From an uncultured Acidobacteriota bacterium (GTDB taxonomy: Bacteria; Acidobacteriota; JAAYUB01): a stretch of DNA of 21,340 nt. The notes below the pieces were generated by a model. That model was not told where the DNA came from. It did not search any database and saw nothing but the letters and a program-made list of their open reading frames with translations. This document shows, piece after piece, positions 1-7,038 of the stretch. The position numbers were made by a program, and so were the translations under genes. How positions within the stretch are numbered: position 1 is the first letter of the stretch; every line of letters begins with the position of its first letter. The stretch lies in the NCBI GenBank assembly GCA_937925645.1, contig CALAMB010000065.1, forward strand, positions 1-21,340, read 5' to 3'.

Positions 1-748
1 CGTCCGCCTGTCCGCTCAGTTCCAGCGACGGCGTCTCGTAGTTGTAGTCTTTCAGAACAACGCTCTTCGGAAGCGTTTGCTGCAGACACCGAAGTTCGAA
101 CAGAATCTCCTCGCGGTGGAAGTGCTGCAGCCCCGACGGCGAGGAGTAGTGCAGCGTCTCGCCGTCGGGCATGGCGCCGTGCGCCACTTTCGTGTCCGTC
201 AGGATCACCTTCTCCCCGCCCGAACCTTGCTCAAAGTAGTAGTAGATCCCCTCCCGCTCCATCCAGCGCGACACGAACGCCAGGTGGCTTTCCCGATATT
301 GACAGATATACTCCCAGGCGGGATATTCCTTCTGCAGCCGCAGCTCGAAATCCAGACTCGACAGGCCGCCATCCTTCAGACAGGTTTCCAGAATCTGGGG
401 CACGGTCTGGTTCAGGAACACCTGGTTGTGGTGCGTCAGACCCAACCACCACAGTTTCGGCACCAGCACCGCCCGATAAAAGACGTAATTATCCATCTGG
501 TGGAGCTGCTCGAATCCGGCCAGAATGCCATGAAACGGTATATCCCCGACGGTCCGCAGGATGGTGAATGTGACCGGCGCCGCCAGCACCGCCGCCAGGT
601 CCAGGTCCGCCTCCTCCGCCACCAGCTCCAGTTCGAACCGGTAGCACCGCGACAACCCCTCCTCACCCCGGAACCGCACCACCGCAAACGTCTCCGCCGG
701 CAGGGCGCTCGATTCGAACTTAAATCGCTTGTCCGCAATTTCTGCCAT
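1..748 (-). CDS. vgrG: Type VI secretion system spike protein VgrG (TssI), N-terminal part, truncated by window edge
   Basis: The minus strand is open for 249 codons from an ATG at 748 to the window edge with no stop, so only the N-terminal part is present; family members usually run to 600 residues or more. The translated protein carries the hallmark VgrG/Phage_GPD (gp27-like) region: EYPAWEYICQYRES at residues 141-154 followed by RWMEREGIYYYFE at 161-173, which matches the family pattern of an aromatic-rich QYRES...ME.EGI.Y.FE segment. VgrG trimers cap the Hcp tube and are injected into target cells, often carrying effectors. An AGGG lies 8 nt before the ATG. The gene is first in its transcription unit; its gp5-like part, any C-terminal extension and any effector or adaptor genes would lie to the left, outside the window. 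No other T6SS gene is visible. Family call is firm; which T6SS it serves is unknown. Confidence 0.88.
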   Translation of the reverse strand, partial: MAEIADKRFKFESSALPAETFAVVRFRGEEGLSRCYRFELELVAEEADLDLAAVLAAPVTFTILRTVGDIPFHGILAGFEQLHQMDNYVFYRAVLVPKLWWLGLTHHNQVFLNQTVPQILETCLKDGGLSSLDFELRLQKEYPAWEYICQYRESHLAFVSRWMEREGIYYYFEQGSGGEKVILTDTKVAHGAMPDGETLHYSSPSGLQHFHREEILFELRCLQQTLPKSVVLKDYNYETPSLELSGQAD

Positions 749-788
749 GATTGTCACCCTTGCGCCAAATTCCCCGCCTCAAAATGAT

Positions 789-810
789 CGGTGACCACTC
801 GCTGTCACCG
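789..810. promoter_or_regulatory. Perfect 7-bp inverted repeat in the vgrG leader (operator or RNA hairpin)
   Basis: CGGTGAC at 789-795 and GTCACCG at 804-810 are exact reverse complements separated by 8 nt. The element lies between the vgrG start (748) and a candidate extended -10 (828-836). Partial copies of the same word occur nearby (TGTCACC at 753-759 and CGGTGA at 823-828). It could be a binding site for a dimeric repressor just downstream of the promoter, or a hairpin in the mRNA leader. Function is inferred. Confidence 0.45.
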
Positions 811-827
811 CTTCATGCTCGCCGGTG

Positions 828-836
828 ATTGTACCA
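828..836 (-). promoter_or_regulatory. Candidate extended -10 promoter for vgrG
   Basis: On the minus strand the sequence reads TGGTACAAT, an extended -10 (TGn plus a 5/6 match to TATAAT). It would start a transcript near 821, giving a leader of about 73 nt that contains the inverted repeat at 789-810. No convincing -35 is seen at the usual distance, which extended -10 promoters tolerate. Confidence 0.4.
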
Positions 837-1001
837 GATTGAACCGAACGACGGGTCCCGTCAACAGAGAAAATGAACCGGCCGGCGGTTGGCAAAGCGG
901 CCAATTTGAGATAGGCTGGAGTCGTTCAAAACAGATGGAGGAAACGGACGGCCGGCGGTGCTTCGTTGCGGGCCGACCGCCACTCCAAATGGAGGTGTCC
1001 C

Positions 1002-1421
1002 ATGCGTCAACGACTCATTGGCCCGGCAGTGGGCATGATCGTCGCGGCCGGGCTCGACGCCGGTTTTGACCTGTTCATCCTGCTGTCCAATCTGCTGGGT
1101 CATCCATCCTTCGGCCGCCTGCCGCACGGCGCCGAACAGTATGCCCAAATCATGGGCGGCGACGGGTGGAATCCCCTGTCCTTCGCCTTGGTCCTCCCCG
1201 CCATCAGCCTGGTGTTCGATGCGATCATCGCCTTCGGCGCCCTGCAGATGCAGCGAGCGCGGTCCTACGCCTGGGCGATGGGCGCCGCGATGCTGTCGCT
1301 CATTCCGTGCCTGGGATCGCCGTGCCTGGTGCTGGGAGTCCCGTTCGGCATCTGGGCGATGATCACCCTGTTGCAACCTGACATCCGGCGCCTGTTCCCC
1401 GGCTTCAATGAGGCCGCGTAA
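1002..1421 (+). CDS. Small multi-pass membrane protein of unknown function
   Basis: This is a 139-residue protein. I chose the ATG at 1002 rather than an upstream in-frame start at 966 because a clear GGAGGTG lies at 991-997. Three hydrophobic stretches are visible, at about residues 7-33, 59-82 and 88-123. The last contains an IPCLGSPCLVLGVPFGIWAM segment at 101-120, followed by a short basic, polar tail. I recognise this C-terminal pattern (IPC..PC..LG.PFGIWA) as recurrent at the end of small membrane proteins in Acidobacteriota and Planctomycetota, but I cannot assign a function. The two cysteines (103 and 108) lie inside the membrane segment. A weak promoter (TTGGCA at 889-894, 17-nt spacer, TAGGCT) lies upstream. 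The gene stands alone, convergent with prmC, with a 33-bp gap and no clear terminator. Confidence 0.7.
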   Translation: MRQRLIGPAVGMIVAAGLDAGFDLFILLSNLLGHPSFGRLPHGAEQYAQIMGGDGWNPLSFALVLPAISLVFDAIIAFGALQMQRARSYAWAMGAAMLSLIPCLGSPCLVLGVPFGIWAMITLLQPDIRRLFPGFNEAA

Positions 1422-1454
1422 GCGGCCATGACACCGTTTACCCGGATCGCCGGA

Positions 1455-2330
1455 TCAGCCACGCACAACCTGAAACACTCTGGGAATCCCCGCCAGGTCT
1501 GGGAACATGGTCGCGTCGCACCCCAGCCCTGCCAGCAGTCCCGTCAGCGCCGGCCACTGACCATGCCCGAACTCCATGAGCAGACGGCCGCCCATGCGGA
1601 GTAATGTCAGGGCGGGCGGTAGCCAGGCGCGGTAGCAGTCGAGGCCGTCCGCCCCGCCGTCCAGAGCCAGCCGGGGTTCCCAGTCCCGCACCTCCGCGGG
1701 CAGGCCCTCCAGATCGCTGCGGGACACGTAAGGCGGGTTGGCCACGATCAGGTGAAACGAACCCGCCGGACCGCTCCGCAGGAAGGTCAACCCGTCGCCG
1801 CATACGAACGCGGCGCGCGCGTCCACACCGAGCCGGACAGCGTTGCCGCGGGCGACCGACAGCGCCGCCGGTGACCGGTCCGTCGCCAGCAGCCGGGCCC
1901 GGGGCAACTCCCGCAACAGGCTCAGGCCGACGCAGCCGCTCCCCGTGGCCAGATCCAGCACGTACGGCGCCTCGATCGCCCGCAGCGCCTCGGCGCCTTT
2001 CTCCACAAGCAGTTCGGTTTCCGGCCGGGGGATCAGCACCGCCGGGTTCACCCGGAACGTGTCGCGCCAGAATTCCCGTTCACCGATGATGTGTTGGACC
2101 GGCTCAGCGGCCGCGCGCCGCTCCACCGCCCGCGCCAACGCCACGGCCGCCTCAGCCGGCACGGCGGCATCCGGATGGGCCAGGAGGAAGGTCCGCTCCC
2201 GGCCCAACGCCCAGGCCAGCAGCATGTCGGCGTCCCGAGCGGCCTCGGGCCGGCCGGCGGCCCGCAGGCGGCGGGCCGTCTCCAGCCGCAGCGCGGCGAT
2301 GGTGAGCGGTGGTGTGTGGGCGGTCGTCAT
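1455..2330 (-). CDS. prmC: Peptide chain release factor N5-glutamine methyltransferase
   Basis: PrmC (HemK) methylates the glutamine of the GGQ motif in release factors RF1 and RF2 using S-adenosylmethionine, which raises termination efficiency in the cytoplasm. The 291-residue protein has the family architecture: an alpha-helical N-terminal domain (about 1-90), a QHIIGEREFW stretch (79-88), PRPETE (101-106), the SAM-binding DLATGSGCVGLSL (126-138), and the catalytic NPPY at 198-201 that holds the substrate glutamine. The gene follows prfA, its substrate gene, by 48 bp in the same direction, the usual prfA-prmC pairing. The Shine-Dalgarno before the ATG at 2330 is poor, so translation may depend on prfA. 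Length and motifs are complete; I see no defect. Confidence 0.96.
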   Translation of the reverse strand: MTTAHTPPLTIAALRLETARRLRAAGRPEAARDADMLLAWALGRERTFLLAHPDAAVPAEAAVALARAVERRAAAEPVQHIIGEREFWRDTFRVNPAVLIPRPETELLVEKGAEALRAIEAPYVLDLATGSGCVGLSLLRELPRARLLATDRSPAALSVARGNAVRLGVDARAAFVCGDGLTFLRSGPAGSFHLIVANPPYVSRSDLEGLPAEVRDWEPRLALDGGADGLDCYRAWLPPALTLLRMGGRLLMEFGHGQWPALTGLLAGLGCDATMFPDLAGIPRVFQVVRG

Positions 2331-2378
2331 GTCCGGAACGCGGCTGGAACGGTGCGGTCGCCGAGGCGGCCGGCGGCC

Positions 2379-3455
2379 TTACGACACCGCCGCCGATTGT
2401 TTCAGATTCTCAGCCTCGAAATGGGCGACGAGCGCGTCGAGCACCCCGTCCAGGTCCCCGTCGATGATCAGATCCAATTGGTGCAGCGTCAGCCCGATAC
2501 GGTGGTCGGTCAGCCGGTTCTGGGGGAAGTTGTACGTGCGGATCTTCTCGCTCCGGTCGCCGGAGCCCACCTGGGAACGGCGGGTGGCGGAGATCTCCCG
2601 ATCGCGCTTCTCCCGCTCCGCCTCATATAGCCGGGCCATGAGCACCTTCATGGCCCGGGCCTTGTTCTTGATCTGGCTCTTCTCGTCCTGGCAGCTCACC
2701 ACCAGCCCGGTGGGGATGTGGGTGAGGCGGACGGCGGAATACGTGGTGTTGACCGACTGGCCGCCGGGGCCGGAGGAGCAGAACGTGTCCACCCGAATGT
2801 CTTTGGGGTCGATCTGGATTTCCACCTCGTCCGCCTCGGGCAGGACGGCCACCGTCACCGCCGAGGTGTGGACCCGGCCGCTGGCCTCGGTGGCCGGCAC
2901 TCGCTGAACGCGATGGACGCCGCTCTCGTACTTGAGCCGGCTGTACACGCGCTCGCCCTCGATGTTCAGGATGACTTCCTTGTAGCCGCCGATGCCGGTG
3001 GCGTTCTCGCTGACCATGGCCATCCGCCAGCGGTGGCGCTCGGCGTAGCGGCTGTACATCCGGAACAGGTCGGCGGCGAACAGGGCCGCCTCCTCGCCAC
3101 CCGTGCCCGCACGGATCTCGAGAATGACGTTCTTCTCGTCGTTGGGATCCTTGGGCAGGAGCAGCACCTTGAGTTCTTCTTCGGCGCCGGCGATCCGCTC
3201 GGCCAGCTCGGATGCTTCCGCGGCCGCCATTTCCCGAAGTTCGTTGTCTGTTTCAGTCGCGGCCATCTGTTCCGCCTCGGCCCGGCTCCGAGCCATTTCT
3301 TTCCAGATCCGGTATGCCTTGACGACGTCGGCGATGGCCCGCTGGGCCTTGGCGTGTTTCTGGTACTCCACGTGGTTGGCGGTCACGGCCGGATCTTCAA
3401 GCAACCGCTGCAGCTCTTCGTACTGATGTTCGATCTCGTCCAGTTTTCGAAACAT
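2379..3455 (-). CDS. prfA: Peptide chain release factor 1
   Basis: RF1 recognises UAA and UAG stop codons in the ribosomal A site and triggers peptide release. The 358-residue protein has the standard domains: a charged helical N-terminal domain (about 1-100), the codon-recognition region with the PAT tripeptide at 187-189 in [13 protein letters not shown], and the catalytic GGQ at 231-233 within [12 protein letters not shown]. The PxT type of tripeptide marks RF1 rather than RF2, which has SPF. The ATG at 3455 has a GGAGGT 6 nt upstream and lies 15 bp after the DUF1385 stop codon, so the genes are probably co-transcribed. The next gene encodes the methyltransferase for this GGQ. Confidence 0.98.
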   Translation of the reverse strand: MFRKLDEIEHQYEELQRLLEDPAVTANHVEYQKHAKAQRAIADVVKAYRIWKEMARSRAEAEQMAATETDNELREMAAAEASELAERIAGAEEELKVLLLPKDPNDEKNVILEIRAGTGGEEAALFAADLFRMYSRYAERHRWRMAMVSENATGIGGYKEVILNIEGERVYSRLKYESGVHRVQRVPATEASGRVHTSAVTVAVLPEADEVEIQIDPKDIRVDTFCSSGPGGQSVNTTYSAVRLTHIPTGLVVSCQDEKSQIKNKARAMKVLMARLYEAEREKRDREISATRRSQVGSGDRSEKIRTYNFPQNRLTDHRIGLTLHQLDLIIDGDLDGVLDALVAHFEAENLKQSAAVS

Positions 3456-3470
3456 GGCTGACCTCCCGGG

Positions 3471-4469
3471 TCAGGCGACCGCGGCGGGCTCCGCCGCCTC
3501 CTTGAGCTGCGCCTCCAGCTCGAGGCCTTCCTGCAGGGCCCGCAGCGACACCTCCAGCATGGCGTCATCGGGGGGCTGGGTGGTGATCCGCTGGAGCGCC
3601 AGGCCCGGCGTCATGATCGCCCTGAGGACCGGATTGCGCGGGAAGCGGGCCGAGAGCCGGATGAGTTCGTACGAGATCCCGGCGATGAGGGGCAGCAGGA
3701 ACACCCGCGACAGCACCTTGAACACCCACCAGTCGAACTTGAACACGGTGAACACCAGGATGCTGATCACCATCACGAACAAGAGAAAGCTGGTGCCGCA
3801 GCGGGGATGGAGCGTGGAATAGGCGCGGGCGTGCTCGACCTTAAGCGGTTGCTTGGCTTCCCAGAGGTGCACCACCTTGTGCTCGGCGCCGTGGTACTGA
3901 AAGACGCGGTGGATGTCCTTCATTTGGGCGATAAGCAGGATGTAACCCAGAAAGAAGATGACCCGGATGACGCCGTCCACGAGATTGAAGAACAGCCAGT
4001 GCGCGTGCACCGCCGCGTCGGTGGACTCCGCCGGGTAGACCCACGCGGTGATCAGGGCGCTCAGCCAGTACGGCACCAGCACAAACAGGGCGATGCCGGC
4101 CGCCAGCGAGAACACCAACGTCCCGACGAGCATCCATTGGCTGCCGCCGCCGGCCGTGCTTGTTCCTTTCTCCCGCTGCCCGCCGTCCTCGGCCGGCTCG
4201 GCCATGGCCACCTCGGCCGAAAAGTTAAGCGCCTTAATTCCGATGACCAGCGATTGCAACAGGATGGCCGTGCCGCGGACCAACGGCCATTTCAGAAATC
4301 GGGCCCGGTCGGTCCATTTGGGTGCCGGCTCGCGCTTGACCACGATCTCCCCGTCGGGCCGACGGACCGCGACGGCGATGGTGTTGGGCGTGCGCATCAT
4401 GACGCCCTCCAGCACCGCCTGGCCGCCCACCAGGATATCCGTCTCCAGCTTGCGTCGGCATTCCGACAT
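3471..4469 (-). CDS. DUF1385 membrane protein (YqhQ-like)
   Basis: This is a 332-residue member of the DUF1385 family, which typically lies next to rpmE and prfA and has no settled function. Family hallmarks are VGGQAVLEGVMMR (14-26), an inner stretch with YHGAEHK (182-188) and HPRCGTSFLL (211-220). The HxxxH within YHGAEHK looks like a metal site, which is inference. Hydrophobic segments are visible at about 112-140, 155-175, 215-235 and 240-262, so the protein is in the inner membrane. The segment at about 91-110 (EPAEDGGQRE and a Gly/Ser run) is a hydrophilic linker. The ATG at 4469 has a GGGAG about 7 nt upstream. A terminator hairpin separates it from rpmE, so expression needs read-through or a promoter I could not locate. 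Confidence 0.9.
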   Translation of the reverse strand: MSECRRKLETDILVGGQAVLEGVMMRTPNTIAVAVRRPDGEIVVKREPAPKWTDRARFLKWPLVRGTAILLQSLVIGIKALNFSAEVAMAEPAEDGGQREKGTSTAGGGSQWMLVGTLVFSLAAGIALFVLVPYWLSALITAWVYPAESTDAAVHAHWLFFNLVDGVIRVIFFLGYILLIAQMKDIHRVFQYHGAEHKVVHLWEAKQPLKVEHARAYSTLHPRCGTSFLLFVMVISILVFTVFKFDWWVFKVLSRVFLLPLIAGISYELIRLSARFPRNPVLRAIMTPGLALQRITTQPPDDAMLEVSLRALQEGLELEAQLKEAAEPAAVA

Positions 4470-4490
4470 CGTTTAGCTCCCGTGGATAAA

Positions 4491-4530
4491 CAAAAAGGGT
4501 TGCCCTCGGCCTCGGCCCGGGCAACCCTTT
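4491..4530 (-). terminator. Rho-independent terminator after rpmE
   Basis: A perfect 12-bp inverted repeat (AAAGGGTTGCCC at 4494-4505, GGGCAACCCTTT at 4519-4530) encloses a 13-nt GC-rich loop. On the minus strand it is followed by a TTTTTG tract, giving a textbook intrinsic terminator 19 bp beyond the rpmE stop. It ends only about 20 bp before the DUF1385 start, so it may act as an attenuator controlling read-through into DUF1385-prfA-prmC. Confidence 0.8.
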
Positions 4531-4549
4531 GGGAATTTGTCGAATTCGG

Positions 4550-4774
4550 CTACTGTTCGCTGCTTTTCGCGCTGGCCGTCTTGGTGTAGCGGCGGGTGAA
4601 CCGCTCCACGCGGCCGGCGGTATCCACCAGTTTCTGGCGGCCAGTGAAGAACGGATGGCACTTCGAGCAGATCTCCAGCCGGATCTCCGGCTTGGTGGAA
4701 CGGGTCTCGAAGGTGTTGCCGCAGGCGCAGGTCACCATGGTCTTCTCGTACTTGGGATGCGTGTTTTCTTTCAT
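4550..4774 (-). CDS. rpmE: 50S ribosomal protein L31
   Basis: This is a 74-residue L31 of the large ribosomal subunit. The zinc-binding type is shown by four cysteines: CAC at 16-18 and CSKC at 36-39, followed by HPFFTGRQK. An in-frame extension back to 4864 exists but is unlike L31; the ATG at 4774 has a GGAGTG 4-5 nt upstream and gives the normal L31 start ([10 protein letters not shown]). A strong promoter lies about 58 bp upstream (4832-4860) and a terminator follows the stop, so the gene can be expressed alone. The short leader contains a 5-bp stem (TGCGC/GCGCA at 4807-4823) that might play a role in autoregulation, which is speculative. Confidence 0.97.
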   Translation of the reverse strand: MKENTHPKYEKTMVTCACGNTFETRSTKPEIRLEICSKCHPFFTGRQKLVDTAGRVERFTRRYTKTASAKSSEQ

Positions 4775-4831
4775 GATCACTCCGTCTGACCGACTGATTC
4801 CACAGGTGCGCCCAACGCGCGCAAGCGAAGT

Positions 4832-4860
4832 TTTATACACCAGCATCGTAGCGAAAGCAA
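4832..4860 (-). promoter_or_regulatory. Sigma-70-type promoter for rpmE
   Basis: The minus strand reads TTGCTT (4855-4860), a 17-nt spacer, then TATAAA (4832-4837), a 5/6 match to the -10 consensus at ideal spacing. Transcription would start near 4825, giving a leader of about 50 nt. It lies in the 105-bp gap between the osmolyte gene cluster and rpmE and marks the start of the translation block. Confidence 0.6.
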
Positions 4861-4879
4861 GCACTTTTTACCGGCCGGC

Positions 4880-6088
4880 TCAGGAGTTGTCGGCCCGAAC
4901 CGCGGCCAGCAGCTCAGTCGCCAAGTCCGGAATCGCCGAGCGGACGCGGGTCCACGCCGGAATCATGGGCGCGCCCACCGGATCCTCCCGGAACCGCTCG
5001 ATGGCCAGCCGAAAGCCTTTCTGGAAAGCCTCCACCGCCGAGCTCTCGGCATGCCGATCGTACTCCAGCCGGTTGATCGCGGCCATGGCGCTGTATTTGT
5101 CCACCGCCTCGCGGGCTTCCCGCAGGTAACTGGTCTGGAGGGAGCGGAAGTGGGCATCCGACAACACAACACCGTCCTGGGTCAGGATCCGGAACAAGGA
5201 CAGGGAAATATCCATGACCATCCGAACCAAACCTTTGCTGGGTTTGCGGATGTCGATGGTCTGGTGCTTGTGACAGTAGCTGTCCATCAACTCCACCTGA
5301 CAGATGCGCTTCAGCGACGTGTTTTGATACACTTCGCCCAGAGTGGAGATCTCCAGCCCCCAGTCAGGAGCGATCCGGATGGACTCGGCCAGATGGGAGT
5401 GGATCGCGAACTCGCCCGCCAGGGGATAGCGGAAGCTGTCGAGGTATTCCAGGTAGAGCAGGCGGCCCACGGTGCGTTTCAGCGTCCGGATGATCGGCGT
5501 GAAAAACAGCCGGGTGGCGCGGCCGTACAGCCGTCCGTTCACCCGGGCGTAATACCCCTTGCAAAATTCGAAATCCGCCTGCCGGCTCATCAGCGGATAG
5601 ACGAGACGCGCGAGGAGACCTCGGTCGTAATTGGTGATATCGCAGTCGTGCAGCGCGATCCCGTCCACGTCTCCTTCCGCCAGGATGTATCCCATAGTCA
5701 TCCAGACGGACTGTCCCTTGCCCGGCATGTCCACCGGAAAGTCTTCTCCCCGCAAGCGCTGGTAGAGCGCCTGCATTCGGGGGCCGTCATGCCAGACCAC
5801 CTGCACCGCCGGCAGCCGCCGCCGCAAGTACTCCCGAATTTCGAAGAACTGCGCCTGATCGGCCCGGTCCAGCGAAACGACGACCTGGTGCACATAGTCA
5901 ATGCCCTGAAGCTGCTTCAGAATATTCTTCATCGCCGGCCCTTCAAACTCGGTGACCAGCGCCGGCAGGAGGAGCGCGATCTTGCAGGACGTGGCATATC
6001 CCCGGAGCTCGACTTCCAGGTCCTCCACCGGGCGGTTACCCAGAATGGGCAGAGTGGTGATCACGCCGTTCTGAAAGAAATCACTCAT
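4880..6088 (-). CDS. gpgS: Glucosyl-3-phosphoglycerate synthase-like GT81 glycosyltransferase
   Basis: The enzyme is predicted to transfer a hexose from a nucleotide sugar (NDP-glucose in characterised GT81 enzymes) to 3-phosphoglycerate, the first step of the two-step route to glucosylglycerate. The 402-residue protein shows the GT-A/GT81 motif order: MPGKGQSVW at 121-129, the DxD-type HDCD at 147-150, YPLAGEFA at 221-228 and DWGLEI at 242-247. These match RPGKGEALW, DSD, QPLSGEYA and GYGVEI of actinobacterial GpgS as I recall them. The N-terminus MSDFFQNGVITTL is typical of the long bacterial subgroup. The ATG at 6088 has AGGAG 6 nt upstream. It is last of four same-strand genes and follows the matching phosphatase by 57 bp. 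Sugar (glucose or mannose) is inferred from family, not seen. Confidence 0.8.
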   Translation of the reverse strand: MSDFFQNGVITTLPILGNRPVEDLEVELRGYATSCKIALLLPALVTEFEGPAMKNILKQLQGIDYVHQVVVSLDRADQAQFFEIREYLRRRLPAVQVVWHDGPRMQALYQRLRGEDFPVDMPGKGQSVWMTMGYILAEGDVDGIALHDCDITNYDRGLLARLVYPLMSRQADFEFCKGYYARVNGRLYGRATRLFFTPIIRTLKRTVGRLLYLEYLDSFRYPLAGEFAIHSHLAESIRIAPDWGLEISTLGEVYQNTSLKRICQVELMDSYCHKHQTIDIRKPSKGLVRMVMDISLSLFRILTQDGVVLSDAHFRSLQTSYLREAREAVDKYSAMAAINRLEYDRHAESSAVEAFQKGFRLAIERFREDPVGAPMIPAWTRVRSAIPDLATELLAAVRADNS

Positions 6089-6145
6089 GGCATGCTCCTA
6101 TGCTTTCACACTCGGCCCGGCGGCGGCGACGTCTTCTCCACGGCA

Positions 6146-6970
6146 TCAGCGATCGTTTCCAAACAATTGGTGAATCACCCCATTCCAACCCGCCGGTCCG
6201 ATTCCGTCCGTCCGCAGAACCCGGGGCAGACCATCAGCCCCCAAATGGGTGCCGTCGGGACGCTGGACCAGAACCGGGATGTCCACAACCGAGAGAAAAT
6301 CCAGGTCGTTCGGGCTGTCCCCGATGCCCACCGTCCGGATCCGCCGGGCCGGCCAGCGCCGCTGGTAGGCCGCAATCAACCACCGCACGGCCGTCCCCTT
6401 GTCCTGCCCCGCGGCCACAAGGTGACAGAACCGGCCACCCTCCAGAACCTTGAATCCGGCACGGCGGGCGAGAGCTTCCATCTCGGCGAGCCGGGCCGGC
6501 TCCACTTCGCACGGCTCGGTGAACAGCCGTTCCGCCGCCCGGCCCGCCGCGTCGGCCGGAAGCGCCGTTCTGGCCGAGATCTCATCGACAGTCATATCGC
6601 CGAATCCCCGCGCGCCCAGCCGGGATCCTTCGGCGGTCATGAAGCGGCGCGCGTCCGCATATGCCCGGCCGAACAACCGGCAGCGGTATCCGGCCATCTC
6701 CGGCAGATCAGCCGCCTCCGGCCACTCGTCGCCCGGCGGCAAAAACACGGCGGCCCCGTTTTCCACAATGAACGGGTCGCCCAGCTGCATGTCCCGCCGC
6801 AGCGGTTCCACCTCGGCCAGGGTTTTGCTTGTGACCAGCACCAGCGGCACGCTTCGTCCAGCCAGCAGCTCAAGTCCGCTCCGCGCGGCGGCCCAGGAGT
6901 ACGTCCGCTCGTCCAGCAGCGTCCCGTCCAGATCGGAAAACACCAGCCACTGCATGGCGGAATCACGCAT
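6146..6970 (-). CDS. mpgP: Mannosyl/glucosyl-3-phosphoglycerate phosphatase (HAD-IIB, MPGP family)
   Basis: A 274-residue HAD phosphatase of subclass IIB, predicted to remove the phosphate from the product of the neighbouring GpgS-like enzyme to give the free glycosylglycerate osmolyte. Motif I is DLDGT at 13-17 (nucleophile D13, acid/base D15), motif II is the TSKT around 47-50, the motif III lysine is about residue 191 in DKGTAVRWL, and motif IV is GDSPNDLD at 217-224. ENGAAVF at 70-76 and a C-terminal GPAGWNGVI are characteristic of the MPGP branch rather than of general Cof-type phosphatases. The ATG at 6970 has GGAG 7 nt upstream; an internal Met at residue 6 is an alternative. Position between a channel-like gene and gpgS supports the osmolyte role. 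Whether the natural substrate carries glucose or mannose is not decided by sequence. Confidence 0.82.
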   Translation of the reverse strand: MRDSAMQWLVFSDLDGTLLDERTYSWAAARSGLELLAGRSVPLVLVTSKTLAEVEPLRRDMQLGDPFIVENGAAVFLPPGDEWPEAADLPEMAGYRCRLFGRAYADARRFMTAEGSRLGARGFGDMTVDEISARTALPADAAGRAAERLFTEPCEVEPARLAEMEALARRAGFKVLEGGRFCHLVAAGQDKGTAVRWLIAAYQRRWPARRIRTVGIGDSPNDLDFLSVVDIPVLVQRPDGTHLGADGLPRVLRTDGIGPAGWNGVIHQLFGNDR

Positions 6971-7038
6971 GACGCCACTCCGTCAAACCCTTTCAGCGGT
7001 TCAGACAGTCGCACCACGTCCCGTCGCGCCGGACGAAC

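Noticed and set aside
77..787. 236-codon plus-strand frame at the left edge
   Set aside because: It is antisense to the VgrG coding frame, which has family motifs and conserved spacing; the plus frame has none.
749..1001. RNA gene or hidden small gene in the 253-bp gap
   Set aside because: I found no tRNA-like cloverleaf or convincing small frame with a ribosome binding site; the gap is explained by promoters and the inverted repeat.
4775..4864. N-terminal extension of L31 to 4864
   Set aside because: It spans the -10 element at 4832-4837 and adds non-L31 sequence; the ATG at 4774 has a good ribosome binding site.
4861..4879. Terminator after gpgS
   Set aside because: A CCGGCCGG palindrome is followed on the minus strand by an A-run and not a T-run, so it does not form an intrinsic terminator for that direction.
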